This document shows positions 46,964 through 58,248 of a stretch of DNA of 64,000 nucleotides, in pieces. The translations under genes and the position numbers were made by a program. Source of the stretch: Thamnidium elegans (Eukaryota > Mucoromycota > Mucoromycetes > Mucorales > Mucoraceae); NCBI GenBank assembly GCA_025201345.1, contig JAIXMG010000008.1, forward strand, positions 434,001 through 498,000. Reading direction: 5' to 3'. Every line of letters begins with the position of its first letter. The stretch's first letter is position 1. Under the pieces are notes generated by a model. It ran no database searches, was not told where the DNA came from, and saw only the letters and a program-made list of their open reading frames with translations.

Positions 46964-49237
46964 ATGTCAGTTTATAATCATCGTCCTATGGTGCCAGCAC
47001 CACAAAATCGTGTAGTTGAAATGTTGGATTCGATTAGAGGTGAATTTGACCAATTAGCCCAAGAATTATATGTTTGTAAAACTCAAAGAGATGACTTTGA
47101 GCATAAGAGTAAGAATTTTTTTTTCTGTTAACCGAAAATATATAAAAACTAAATTAAATAAAAAAAACAATCTAGTGAATCAACAAATATCTGAAATGAA
47201 TAGTTTTCAACAAAGTTTACTTGAACTTGAACGTACTCAACAAAGTCAAAAGAAGCAGTAAGTTTTTATTGCTGTTTTTTTTTTTTACAAAAAAATAATT
47301 AGCAATTAGTTTACATGAGAAATAATAAAAAAAAAGGGGGGGAGGGGAGGGAAGAGACAACATCTGATGGTTTTTTTTATTATATATAGTTATGAAGATG
47401 AAATTGCTAGACTTCGTCAACAAATTGAATCACGCGGACATCCAGGTATGCCATCTCATGCTCAACCACCTCATCCTCAAGTACAAGCATCTCATCCTCA
47501 ACAACAATCTCAACAACCTCCTCCTAATATTGGACCTGGTTCAAACTATTTTGGAGGTATTATGAACGCCCACGGTAATCCTGGTCTTGTAGCTCCCCCA
47601 CAAATGGCCGAACAACAACAACAACAACAGCAGCAGCAACAGCAACAGCAACAGCAATCACCTAATGTACACCCTCAACAAGCGCAACATTATGCTTCTC
47701 AAGCTCCTCCTCAACCTACTGCACCTGTGGTTGCACCAGGTTATATGAACGGATCAAATCAAACACAACCATCAAATTATGGTCAATCACCCGGTAGAGG
47801 TATACCAACTCCACCTACATCTGCTCACCCCCAACAACAACAACAAAATATACAGCAGCAACAACAGCAATGGGGCAACGGATACAATGGTAATTATCCC
47901 AATGCATCTACTACTAGACCAACCGGTGCTTCAACCACCGCCAATAATAGTGCGTCGATTGGACAAGATTCACCAAACACAAAACGTAAATCGGGATCTT
48001 CGACATCGTCCACTGTACCAACTCCACCTATTATGGTAAACAATAACCGAGCCATGACAAAGGCATCTATCCCTAGTCCATCTGTATCTAATGCACCAGG
48101 TGGTTTAGCAGATTTTGATCCGGAAAGTGTACCAGCAAATATGAAGGTAGAAGGACAAGATTGGTTTGCATTATTTAATCCAAAAACGAGTCGTCAATTA
48201 AAGGTAGATTTGGTACACACATTAGATCATGCAAGTGTAGTTTGTTGTGTCAAATTTAGTGCAGATGGTAGATATCTTGCTGCTGGTTGTAACCGAGCAA
48301 CGTTTATTTATGATGTAGCATCGTCTCAAAGAGTAGCGGTATTACAAGATGATAATATTAAAATTGAAGGAGATTTATATATTCGATCCGTTTGTTTTAG
48401 TCCCGATGGTAATTACCTTGCTACAGGCGCAGAAGATATGCAAATTAGAATTTGGGATATTCAAAAGAAACGTATTCGTAATATCTTGATTGGTCATCAG
48501 CAGGATATTTATTCACTAGACTTTAGTCGCGATGGACGTATGATTGCGTCTGGTTCTGGAGATTGTACTGCAAGAATTTGGAGTATGGCTGATGGTAAAT
48601 GTCTTCATGTACTTCGTATTACTGATCATGACCAAAAAGACCCTGGTGTTACAAGTGTTGCCTTTTCTCCTGATGGTAGAGTCATTGCTGCTGCTAGTCT
48701 TGATAAAATGGTTCGTATTTGGGATACCCAATCTGGTGTCTTATTTGAAAGATTAGAAGATCATAAAGATAGTGTTTATTCAGTTGCCTTTATGCCCGAT
48801 GGTAAAATGTTGGTCAGTGGTAGTTTAGATAAAACTTTAAAGTTATGGCAACTTGGTACAGATGAAGGTCGTGGTTTAGGTATGAATAGAGATAGAAGTA
48901 AAGGTCCTTGTAAGATGACATTCACTGGTCACAAAGACTTTGTTCTTTCTGTTGGTTGTACTCCTGATGGTCGTTGGGTAGTATCTGGTTCCAAAGATAG
49001 AGGTGTACAATTTTGGGATCCTCGTACGGGTCAAACACAGTTCATGTTACAAGGACACAAAAACTCTGGTAAGAGATTATACTAAGCTTATTTTTGTATA
49101 TATCATTTTGACTTAACATCTTTCTCTTTTTTGCAGTTATTTCTGTTGCAATTAGTCCTTCCGGTAGACCTTTGTTCGCCACAGGTTCTGGTGACAATCG
49201 TGCAAGAATTTGGAGTTATGATCCTATCAATGCATAA
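46964..49237 (+). CDS. TUP1: Tup1-like transcriptional corepressor (WD40)
   Basis: Exons 46964-47108, 47176-47257, 47390-49068, 49137-49237; 668 aa. The N-terminal helix ([19 protein letters not shown]...[12 protein letters not shown]) is the Tup1 tetramerisation domain, which also contacts Ssn6/Cyc8. A low-complexity Gln/Pro/Asn-rich linker follows, including a run of about 15 Gln. [20 protein letters not shown] introduces the C-terminal seven-blade WD40 propeller, with repeats such as [40 protein letters not shown] and [14 protein letters not shown]. In fungi Tup1 is recruited by many DNA-binding proteins and represses through histone contacts and deacetylases. The last WD repeat is encoded by the final 101-nt exon. 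Confidence 0.95.
47613..47657 (+). repeat. CAA/CAG trinucleotide tract coding for about 15 Gln in Tup1
   Basis: Mixed CAA and CAG codons in the linker between the tetramerisation helix and the propeller. The interrupted codon pattern should limit slippage. A second shorter Gln-rich patch lies near 47,831-47,871. Confidence 0.85.
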
Positions 49238-49697
49238 AATTATACTTTTATATTCACACTCACGTACCTCTTTTCTTCCTTTTTTTTTTTTAAATATTCA
49301 CTGAATACATATCCTCTCCCTTTTTTCTTTCTCTCTCTCTCTCTTTTACAAAGTAAACATATATATATATATATATTCGTCTCTGGTTTCCCTTTTTTTT
49401 TTTTTTTTTTTTTTTTAGGTCTGCAATATATCTAACAATCCTTTCCTTTACTACTTAAATAATTTGACAGCGAGATGTCTCTCCTTCTTGCGTGCGGGGA
49501 AACAAACTTGAAGAAGTCAATAATGTCGTCACTTTTTGTTAAAAAAATAAATCCCATGAGTTACAGCACGTGACTGCAGCCGGGGTGGGTTGGGGGGCAA
49601 ATCAAAAAAATGACCTTATACAAAAATTTATAATAACATCCCCCACACACAAAAAGTTTTTTTCTTTTTACCCTTTCATCTGCAATAATAATAAAAA
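49238..49697. other. Intergenic, Tup1 3' flank and COX6a promoter
   Basis: 460 bp with CT and AT dinucleotide repeats (49,331-49,344; 49,360-49,376) and a T23 tract. No gene. Confidence 0.55.
49567..49572. promoter_or_regulatory. E-box CACGTG (Cbf1-type CACGTGAC context)
   Basis: GCACGTGAC matches the RTCACRTG consensus of the yeast bHLH factor Cbf1, about 130 bp before the COX6a start. A related GTCACATG lies upstream of the ADHFE1-like gene. Binding is inferred from sequence only. Confidence 0.35.
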
Positions 49698-50218
49698 ATG
49701 GCCTCCCGTATCCTCAACTCTCAAATTGTCGCTTCCATTAAGCGTGCCGGTGTTCGTTACCAATCCACTGCTATCGATGGTGGTTTCACCGCTGAACGTG
49801 ATGCTGTCAAGCATCATGCCGCTGGTAATACACCGAAATAATTCAACGCAAAATATATATATATTATATTATTCACGCATTAACTAAACTTATTTTTTTT
49901 TCTTATAGATGCCGCTAACACCTGGAAGAAGATCTCCATCTTTGTTACCATTCCTTGGTAAAGTATCTTTCCCAAAAGCAAGTTTCGCGAAGAAAAAGAA
50001 AAGCAAAAAAAAAATTAACACGTTTATTTATTTATAGTCTTGCCGCTGCTGGTTTCAACGCTTATAACCTTTATGACGCTCATGTTGAACACCAAAAGCA
50101 CCACCCTAAGGAATGGATCAAGTATCCTTATATCAACTTCCGTGCCAGATCTTACTTCTGGGGTAAGGAATCTCTTTTCTTCAACCCTAAAGTCAACCTT
50201 TCCGTCGATGCCGAGTAA
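49698..50218 (+). CDS. COX13: Cytochrome c oxidase subunit VIa
   Basis: Exons 49698-49824, 49909-49957, 50038-50218; 118 aa. Small nuclear-encoded subunit of mitochondrial complex IV with one membrane helix. The N-terminus MASRILNSQIVASIKRAG is a presequence ending near YQSTA. The mature part contains TWKKISIFVTIPCLAAAGFNAY (membrane helix) and the family hallmark HPKEWIKYPYINFRARSYFWGKESLFFNP. Length fits fungal Cox13. Modulates activity and dimerisation in yeast and mammals. Confidence 0.95.
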
Positions 50219-50624
50219 ATACGACTTTTTATTATAAAAGGAAAATCATCAAAAAACAGCATGTTTTGTGAAGAATGGAAGTAGTATTATATAAAAAAAA
50301 AAGCTTTAAACTAATAAATACGTATAACCAAAAAAAAAATCATGTTTAAAAGCTTTTTTTTTAAGGGTGTGTGTGTGTGTGTTTTGTTGCTTAAAATATA
50401 TGTTTTGACACTTGGAAGAATTCCCCGTGAATACCACATTACGCATTATGTATCTATATTTTTCAGGCACTGTATTTTATTTAGACTCATCCAATATATA
50501 TAAAAAAAAAAAAAAAAAAAAAAGTTACTAAATCAAGGAATGAACATATTTGTTAAACATTAAAAAGTGTTATCAAATATTGATAACACATACTCTTTTT
50601 CTTTTTCTTTTCCTTAAAAATAAA
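50219..50624. other. Intergenic, no gene seen
   Basis: About 400 bp with a GT repeat (50,369-50,382) and an A run (50,503-50,523). Left: COX6a 3' flank; right: promoter of the tetraspanin-like gene. An inverted repeat, GTTATCAAATATTGATAAC (50,569-50,587; arms of 9 nt, 1-nt loop), lies 38 bp before the start codon. Confidence 0.5.
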
Positions 50625-51507
50625 ATGTTATCTTATACCACACGAAAATGGTTATTTATTATTGCAGTGTTTTCTACAATAGTAAGTTGAAACAAATTAC
50701 AACAAATTCATGCAACTAATTTTTTTTTTTTAAAAAAAAAAGTGTATGGTAACATTATTGATACTACAACTGACAACACATAATACGTCGTACGAAACCA
50801 TAGACATCATACCATTTCAAGCACGTATAGAGTGGTTACATATTACCATTATAATCTTATATACTTGTGCACTCATCAGCACGACCACCAAATACATACA
50901 TTGGGTAAAGAATGTTTTTAATCAAACACTTTTTAGGAAATTTTGCTAATACACACAAATACTAGTACTTTATACCTTTAGCTGTATTTATTACAATTCA
51001 GCTCGTTTATTATACTTGGTTGCTATTAGATAGAGATACTTATATTCAAGAACAGTTAGAATTATCTTGGGAGACTACGTATCACGGTGATCATAACGCG
51101 TTAAAAGACATACAGGATCATTGGCAGTGTCAAGGGTTTTATTCATTGTTAGATCGTGCTGCTTATGTTGATGATACTGTCATGCGTCCTTGTTTCCCTG
51201 TTTTAGCTAAAAAATTAGGTACCACCATATTTGTATGGGGAATTGGGTTATGGGTGATCAAACTGATCCAGGTAAACAAATATAATATATATATTTTTTT
51301 TTATGTATTTTTTTTTTTTTAATTGTATACATATAGGCTATTGGTTTATTGGCATGTTACACTCTTTATATTCATATCAGCGATACACTGGACTCAAACA
51401 AACCTTTAGCTCAAGAACCTGACTTATTGATAATATTATGTGACGACATAGATGAAAATTACCATGTTACAAATGAAAAATCATACTTAACCGAACAAGT
51501 TTCATAA
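50625..51507 (+). CDS. Tetraspanin-like four-TM membrane protein
   Basis: Exons 50625-50681, 50743-50904, 50966-51271, 51337-51507; 231 aa. Four hydrophobic helices: WLFIIAVFSTICMVTLLIL, LHITIIILYTCALIS, FIPLAVFITIQLVYYTWLLL and IFVWGIGLWVIKLIQAIGLLACY. A large loop of about 70 residues between helices 3 and 4 contains two Cys (WQCQGFY and VMRPCFPV), as in tetraspanins, but the diagnostic CCG motif is absent (CQG instead). The tail is acidic. Exon 3 uses the ACTAG acceptor at 50965 because the next AG downstream leads to an early stop. A decayed copy of exon 4 lies at 56213-56405. Confidence 0.72.
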
Positions 51508-53600
51508 AATAAAAAGCATAATATTAGACAAATTTTTTATTTGAATAAAAAAAAATTACAAGCAGCGTTTCTTAATACTTTCTCTGGTGTTTTTATAATG
51601 ATTGGTAGAAATTTCTACCCACTGTTCTAAAGCTTCAAGACCCTCCTTTTCCCAATACTCGGGATAATTCTCAACCTCAGGTAATTCTACACCATCGTCC
51701 TTATGAAGCACCTTAGCATGATGATTGAGCCAAGTACTAAAGTGTTCTTTACGGCGTCTATCAGCTTCATAAAGACCAGCAGGATCGATACCTAAATCGT
51801 ACCCTTGCGTAAACTTACTCATCGTGTAAACCGAAGGTATCAGAGCATTTCCTGTCCAAACCCGAGCCACAGCCTGAGCCTGAGTATCAAAATGCGTAGG
51901 CGTAGCGAAATAAGGAGGAAATCCAACAAATGCAAAAGTAGGATCAGACATCAAAAAGACTTCTTGGTATACGTTTAAAGGATGGCTACGGTAAACTAAA
52001 ACCTCGGATTCAGGTACGTCGGCATAAGGGTGTCTTGCTGTGGATTTGGCTTTGAGGAGACCGACGCCAAAGTATCGTAAGCTGTGGGTATAGCCAGTAC
52101 AGAAAATAACATGGTCAATGGAATCGAGAACAGAACCATCTTCAAATAAAACACTGCCGTCAACTTGGCCTTGTATGTTTGAGAACGAGGTAATGTTGGG
52201 TTTGATCGTAGTCGATTTTGGAATAGTGGATCGAACAAGATTGACAATATGAGCGGAGCTTTCAAAAGGGCCTCTCATGGACATAGTAACAGAACGAGCG
52301 AATCCCTCGAGTGATCGAGAAATGTCACAAGCAGAGATACTACCACCTACAATCAATACATTCTATATATATATATATATATTAGTACAGAAAGAAAACT
52401 GTTTTTTTTAATTCTCTACCTTATCATTAAAGTCTTCAGGACGTCTATATTGGTTTGAATGAATAGCCTTATCAGGCCATAACTTATCCCACGCAGCCAA
52501 ATCCTTGAAATCAGGTACAAAACCATTTTGATAAATACCTGATGCAGCCACAACTGCATCAAACGTTTCCATCCAACTGGAGATTTTAACCAACCCACTA
52601 GGATAAACATCGTATTTACTTAAATAAACCTCCCAAATATCGTCATCATTCTTGTAAACCAAATCAACACTAGTATCAAATTTAATCAAAGGCAACAACT
52701 CAAACTTTTCAGCATAGTCTTGAAAGTATTTACCTATCGCCTTATGAGAACAAAATAACGGTGTACCTTTAGGAAATGTAAGACCAGGAAGAGCAAACAA
52801 TCGAGAAGGATTATTACCTTGTAAGTCACGATAACAAGGAGAAGGTGGACACTTGGTCAACAACAACTTTTTGATTTCAGGTGTCATCTCTACAGTTATC
52901 GTTTCGACTCCTCCATCAGGCCCATCATATACTTCACTTTCGACATCAGCTTCTTCCGGAGAACTAGGAATCTTGGGTTTCACTGGTGCTTCTTCCGAAT
53001 ATGCCCTTATGATAAATCAGTAAATCTACGCATTATATCACTCCCTTTTCTTCTCAACTTACCAAATACCACCTACAACAGAGTTTCTTTCAAATACACG
53101 AACATTAAATCCGGCTTCTTTTAAATGTCTTGCAGTTGGTAACTAAAAAAATGTGCTTTTTTTTTTTAGAAAAAAAAAAAGGTGATTATTATGTAACTTA
53201 CACCAGAGGGACCAGCACCTATAATAGCTACGTTCTTTATAGGTTTCTTGAACTTGTAAGGGTATTTTAAAGCTTTTTTAGATTCTTCTAAAACTAGAGA
53301 AATCACTTCTTCGAGTGTTTTTTCAACAGGGATAGTCATGGTATAAACGAAAAAGAAAGCTGAAGAAAATGATTTCTTTCCTCCTATTTATATTAAAACA
53401 CTAAAAAAAACTAAGTTTCGTGTTATCATTTCACAAAACTTATTTATTCGAGCATCTGAATAAAAAAAAAGCCGTTAGTTGCATATTATACTATTTCTTT
53501 TTAAAAAAATCATATAAAAAAATCATATAAAAAATTTAAATAATAATATTACTAACTTGTAAACATACTGAACGAAAAATATTACGTCTTAGGATTCTCA
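51337..53600. repeat. Segmental duplication, copy A
   Basis: From the last exon of the tetraspanin-like gene through FMO copy 1 and about 250 bp of its upstream region. High identity to copy B at 56213-58525, including introns. Shared non-coding landmarks are AAATTTTATTTGAATA after the FMO stop and GAACGAAAAATA about 230 bp upstream of the FMO start. Confidence 0.85.
51556..53339 (-). CDS. Flavin-containing monooxygenase-like protein, copy 1
   Basis: Exons (minus) 53339-53202, 53142-53063, 53005-52420, 52362-51556; 536 aa. Class B FAD- and NADPH-dependent monooxygenase that oxygenates soft nucleophiles; substrate unknown. FAD Rossmann motif NVAIIGAGPSG at about residues 36-46, ERNSVVGGIW, NADPH motif NVLIVGGSISACDISRS, and the conserved VIFCTGYTHSL. 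The FMO fingerprint (FxGxxxHxxxY) appears in the changed form PDKAIHSNQYRRPEDF. No signal peptide or C-terminal membrane helix seen, so probably cytosolic. Very similar to copy 2; convergent with the tetraspanin-like gene, 48 bp between stops. Confidence 0.88.
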
Positions 53601-54751
53601 CATACAATGCTTTTTTCTTCTTCGTTTCTTACATGTGGCGCAATATTTTCCCAGCGATCAAACTCCTGTTCTTAACTATTCAAGACTATACCTTTTTAGG
53701 CCACCCGATGTTATCCAGAATAGTTTATTTATCCAAAAAGTAGAATATATAAAAATACTTCGCCGATAGTGAACTGGCAAGAATATATTAAGCAAGATTC
53801 TTAAATATAAAAGAGTACGTGAGAAAAATATTTAGCATGGTGGCTGCATCTTGTATTCTGGGGGGGGGGTTCCTTTTATTATTTCTGCTTCTATGACAAG
53901 TGAACAAATTATTATACTTAAATATCTAACGTACAAATTATTGACGCCAAATCGCTCAAAAATTTAAGAGACTTTTTATTAAAGCATACTTTGCACTCTT
54001 GAAGCAGAGTAACGCCAAGAGTCTAAGACTAGTCCATATCCATTTCTTTCAATAGTTTTTTCTTGTTTGCGTTCAAAAGAATTATCTTATTTCGTTATGT
54101 AAAGTTCTAATAAAGTGCGCTATTTTTTTTTTTCAACGTAGTTTTACTTTTTTTTTTTTCTTTCTCTTTTTTAAGCTTTTTCCAGCGTATTATAGATGAA
54201 TGGGCGATATAAAATAACAAAAAAAAATAATACTATAAATATAAATCTTTTCCCTTTTTCTTCCTTTTTTTAATATATTGGCTTTAATATTAAATGTCTC
54301 GAAGCGTTTTTAAGTTAATGCGAAGTGCGAGATTTGTGTAACAGATAACATTAATTTTTCAGAGCATTTCAATGTCAAATCATTGCAAATTAGCAGATTT
54401 CATCTCAATTATTTTATTGATTATTTCATATCATTTAATTTAATTTTTCAGAAAAAAAATAAAAAGAATAAAACTAATCAAACTTAAAATAACTGTAAAA
54501 AAAAATGTACAGGGATAACAGGAATAAAGACTTTTTTTTTTTGCAACCTTTTCTTTTTATATGGCAAAACTAAATTACAAAGTAACGTATGACACGCGAG
54601 TACAAAAATAAAAAATACCCTTCAGTAAAAACCAAAAATAAACCGAGTATCAATCATAAAATATTCTTTATAACAGTAAAGCAGCTTAATTTCTAAATAA
54701 AAGAAAAACAAAGGAGGAAAAATTGAAATTCTAGTAAAAGATATTTCAAGA

Positions 54752-54859
54752 AAAATCAACAACCTTACATTCAAAGCGTTGAAGGGACTAACTGAACGGT
54801 TTGGAATGGATCGTGGTGGCGTTCGGATCTGGTTCCAACGTAGAAAATACGAAAAATAA
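54752..54859 (+). pseudogene. Homeodomain relic (helices 2-3)
   Basis: A frame ending in TAA at 54857-54859 reads KALKGLTERFGMDRGGVRIWFQRRKYEK at its end, split here as KALKGLTERFGM and DRGGVRIWFQRRKYEK. This fits helices 2 and 3 of a homeodomain (consensus LA..fgm...V.iWFQNRR.K). The Asn of WFQN, essential for DNA contact, is Arg here, and no helix 1 with an in-frame ATG lies upstream (stop codon 8 codons before KIEIL). Most likely a decayed fragment. An exon of an unspliced gene model is less likely. Confidence 0.5.
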
Positions 54860-54926
54860 AATGTCTATACTATGTATTTTACTTCTGTCTTTCTCGTTCG
54901 TTCATGCATAATCCAAATAACCCTTG

Positions 54927-54965
54927 ATTTCTATAAACCTAACTTTCTGTTTGGTTTATAGAAAT
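54927..54965. repeat. Perfect 13-bp inverted repeat, 13-nt loop
   Basis: ATTTCTATAAACC at 54927-54939 and its complement GGTTTATAGAAAT at 54953-54965. Sits about 70 bp downstream of the homeodomain relic. More small palindromes follow (AAGTGATCTATCACTT near 55,028; CTATAG pairs near 55,111-55,142). Could be the end of a small inverted-repeat transposon or a hairpin. Confidence 0.55.
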
Positions 54966-56212
54966 AAACTGATTTACTATTAAACTATTAAAAAAAGCTT
55001 TTCATCTTTTCTATTAAGTCCTCTCGTGTAGTAAGTGATCTATCACTTTCGATTCCTTTTACAGAATCCTAAAAATTAACCTTCAAAAAATTAACCTTCA
55101 AAAAAAAAACTATAGTTTTCTATCACTATTTTCGCCTATAGTTTATAGTGTCGACTGAAAATCTTCAATAATAGTCTGTTCTTATTTATAAATGAAAGTA
55201 CTACAACTAAAACTGAGCAGGAAAATACGCTTTAAAGAATTCGCCATTTTAAGGTCCAGTTAAATCAAAATTTGAGCAAAAAAAAAGCCTTTTAACGTTG
55301 ATTACCCTTTCAGTATGTTTAGTGAAAATATTCTTTTAGATATATTAGATGCGCCTAAAAGAGTACTTTATCATCATTATTTTTTTCACAAAGAAAGGAA
55401 AAGTAGATCGCGAGTAATTGCAAAAGATACGTGAAAACAAATCGAAAAGCAAAAGGGATTGACCTCCCAAAAATGATCAAAATGGCCAAAAATGACCAAC
55501 GACAAAAAAAAGTAGAAAAATATAGAACAACAAGGAGTTTTCATTGTTTGGTCTTAAAGATATCTTTCTAACGACTAATTCTCACTAAGCAACTTAGGGA
55601 AAAGAAGCATCCATCGACCTTTAATTATACAAAGAAAACGCCTTATTTCAAACACTAAAAATTATTTTTTTTTAGAAGTGATGCCTGGATATTCATATAA
55701 AAAATAAATATTTAAAAAGGTTAATGGACGAAAAATAATGGATTATTACACTTTAGACTTTCCCAAGCTACTGTGAAAAAAAAAAATATGCCGTGTATCT
55801 TTTTTTTTTTTTTTGCAAGAGCTCAAAACATTAGAATCGGTTTAAATTCTACTGCTGTCACTTACAATAGCGCAGAGCTATGTATTAAAATGACACATAA
55901 TTAATTTCTTTGCAACATTTATTTTATACCCTTTTATTTATGAATAACATCGATTGATAATACACCCTTAAAGAGTAAAAACTTTCATATAATTCCTTTG
56001 TAAATTAAATAAACATACCTCTAATAAATTAAGGCAAATCACTTTTTTATTGTTACTCTCTTTTTTACTTAGGATAATATAACTCCCTAAATCTACATTT
56101 ATAAGTTTATTCACTACTTGAATAAAGTTACCGTGGCGTATTTCAGATGTGTTAGACGAGACGGAAAAAAATGACTCAAATATGTATTTATTTTAATTAC
56201 ATATATGTATAA

Positions 56213-56405
56213 GCTATTGGTTTATTGGCATGTTATGCACTTTATATTCATATCAGCGATACACAAACTTTTAGTTCCGTAATCTTGTTTATTAATCATA
56301 TCATGTGACGATACAGATGAGAATAAACATGTTACAAATGAAAAATCATATTGAGTCAAACAAGTTTCATAAAATAAAAAGCATATTAGACAAAAATTTT
56401 ATTTG
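56213..56405 (+). pseudogene. Truncated copy of the last exon of the tetraspanin-like gene
   Basis: GCTATTGGTTTATTGGCATGTTA and the following bases match exon 4 of the gene at 50625-51507 and its 3' flank, but with a deletion after the GATACAC stretch, frame-breaking changes and no upstream exons. The similarity begins exactly at the exon 4 border. It is a by-product of the duplication and cannot encode the membrane protein. Confidence 0.85.
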
Positions 56406-56434
56406 AATATAATATATACCGTTATTTTTTTTTT

Positions 56435-58248
56435 TTACAAGCAGCCATTCTTAATAGCTTCTCTAGTTTTTTTATAGTGGTTTTCAGAAATGTCTACCAA
56501 CTGTACTATAGCTTCAGGACCCTCCTTTTCCCAATACTCGGGATAATTCTCAACCTCAGGTAATTCTACACCATCGTCCTTATGAAGCATCTTAGCATGA
56601 TGATTGAGCCAAGTACTAAAGTGTTCTTTACGGCGTCTATCAACTTCGTAAAGACCAGCAGGATCGATACCTAAATCGTACTCTTGCGTAAACTTATTCA
56701 TCAACTCAACCGAAGGCAATAGAGCATTACCGGTCCAAACCCGAGCCACAGCCTGAGCCTGAGTATCAAAATGCGTAGGCGTAGCGAAATAAGGAGGAAA
56801 TCCAACAAATGCAAAAGTAGGATCAGACATCAAAAAGACTTCTTGGTATACGTTTAAAGGATAACTACCGCGAACAATAACTGTGGCGTCAGGTACGTCT
56901 GCATAAGAGTGTCTCGTTTCTTGCTTCATGCCGGTTGGTTCGTCGTCTTCCTCGATATTAGAGCCAAAGTATCCTAAATTGTTAGTATAACCGGTACAGA
57001 AAATAACATGGTCAATGGAATCGAGAACAGAACCATCTTCAAATAAAACACTGCCGTCAACTTGGCCTTGTATGTTTGAGAACGAGGTAATGTTGGGTTT
57101 GATCGTAGTCGATTTTGGAATAGCAGATCGAACAAGATTGAAAATATAAGAGGAGCTTTCAAAAGGACCTCTCATGGACATAGTAACAGAACGAGCGAAT
57201 CCCTCAAGAGATCGAGAAATGTCACAAGCAGAGATACTACCACCTACAATCAATACATTCTATATATATATATATATATATATTAGTACAGAAAGAAAAC
57301 TGTTTTTTTTAATTCTCTACCTTATCATTAAAGTCTTCAGGACGTCTATATTGGTTTGAATGAATAGCCTTATCAGGCCACATCTTATTCCACGCAGTCA
57401 AATCCTTGAAATCAGGCACAAATCCCTTTTGTTGAATACCTGATGCAGCTACAACTGCGTCAAAAGTTTCTCTCCAAGTAGATATTCTAACCAACCCACT
57501 AGGGTAAACATCATATTTACTTAAATAAATCTCCCAAGTATCGTCATCATTCTTTTTAACCAAATCAACACTAGTATCAAATTCAATCAAAGGCAACAAC
57601 TCAAACTTTTCAGCATAATCTTGAAAGAATTTACCCATCACTCTATGAGAGCAAAATAACGGAGTACCTTCAGGAAACGTAAGGCCAGGAAGAGCAAACA
57701 ATCGAGAAGAATTGTTACCTTGTAAGTCACGATAACAAGGAGAAGGTGGGCACTTGGTCAACAACAGCTTTTTGATTTCAGGTGTCATCTCTACAGTTCT
57801 CTTTTGGACTCCTTCAGCAGGTATATCATAGACTTCGCTTTCGATATCGTGTTTGGCCCGAGAAGTAGGGATCTTGGGTTTCAATGGTGCTTCTTCCGAA
57901 TATGCCCTAATATGATAAATTAGCTAAACCATGTATTTTATCACTCCCTTTTCTTCTCAACTTACCAAATACCACCTACAACAGAGTTTCTTTCAAATAC
58001 ACGAACATTAAATCCGGCTTCTTTTAAATGTCTTGCAGTTGGTAACTAAAAAAATGTGCTTTTTTTTTTTAGAAAAAAAAAAAGGTGATTATTATGTAAC
58101 TTACACCAGAGGGACCAGCACCTATAATAGCTACGTTCTTTATAGGTTTCTTGAACTTGTAAGGGTTTTGTAAAGCTCTTTCAGATTCTTCTAAAACGAG
58201 AGAAATCACTTCTTCGAGTGTCTTTTCAACAGGGATAGATATAGTCAT
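56435..58248 (-). CDS. Flavin-containing monooxygenase-like protein, copy 2
   Basis: Exons (minus) 58248-58105, 58045-57966, 57906-57321, 57259-56435; 544 aa. Same domain order as copy 1: NVAIIGAGPSG, VVGGIW, NVLIVGGSISACD, VIFCTGYTNNL. Differences cluster in the N-terminal linker (TSRAKHDIESEVYDIPAEG) and after the TGY motif, where copy 2 carries NIEEDDEPTGMKQETRH and copy 1 has LLKAKSTARH. It also has two extra residues at the start (MTISIPVEK). No stop or frameshift, so both copies look functional. The clustered changes suggest drift or altered specificity in one region. Confidence 0.88.

Larger units (their letters stand above)
53340..56212. other. 2.9-kb intergenic spacer between the two duplicated units
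   Basis: Left edge: FMO copy 1 promoter. The rest is AT-rich with a homeodomain-like relic (54752-54859), a 13-bp inverted repeat (54927-54965) and other small palindromes up to about 55,160, a direct repeat of ATTAACCTTCAAAAA (55,074-55,102) and homopolymers, including G10 near 53,861. No intact gene. Confidence 0.5.

Noticed and set aside
50982..51030. Alternative acceptor (TTTAG at 50981) for tetraspanin-like exon 3
   Set aside because: It would put the exon in a frame that stops after 15 codons; the ACTAG acceptor at 50965 keeps the long frame.
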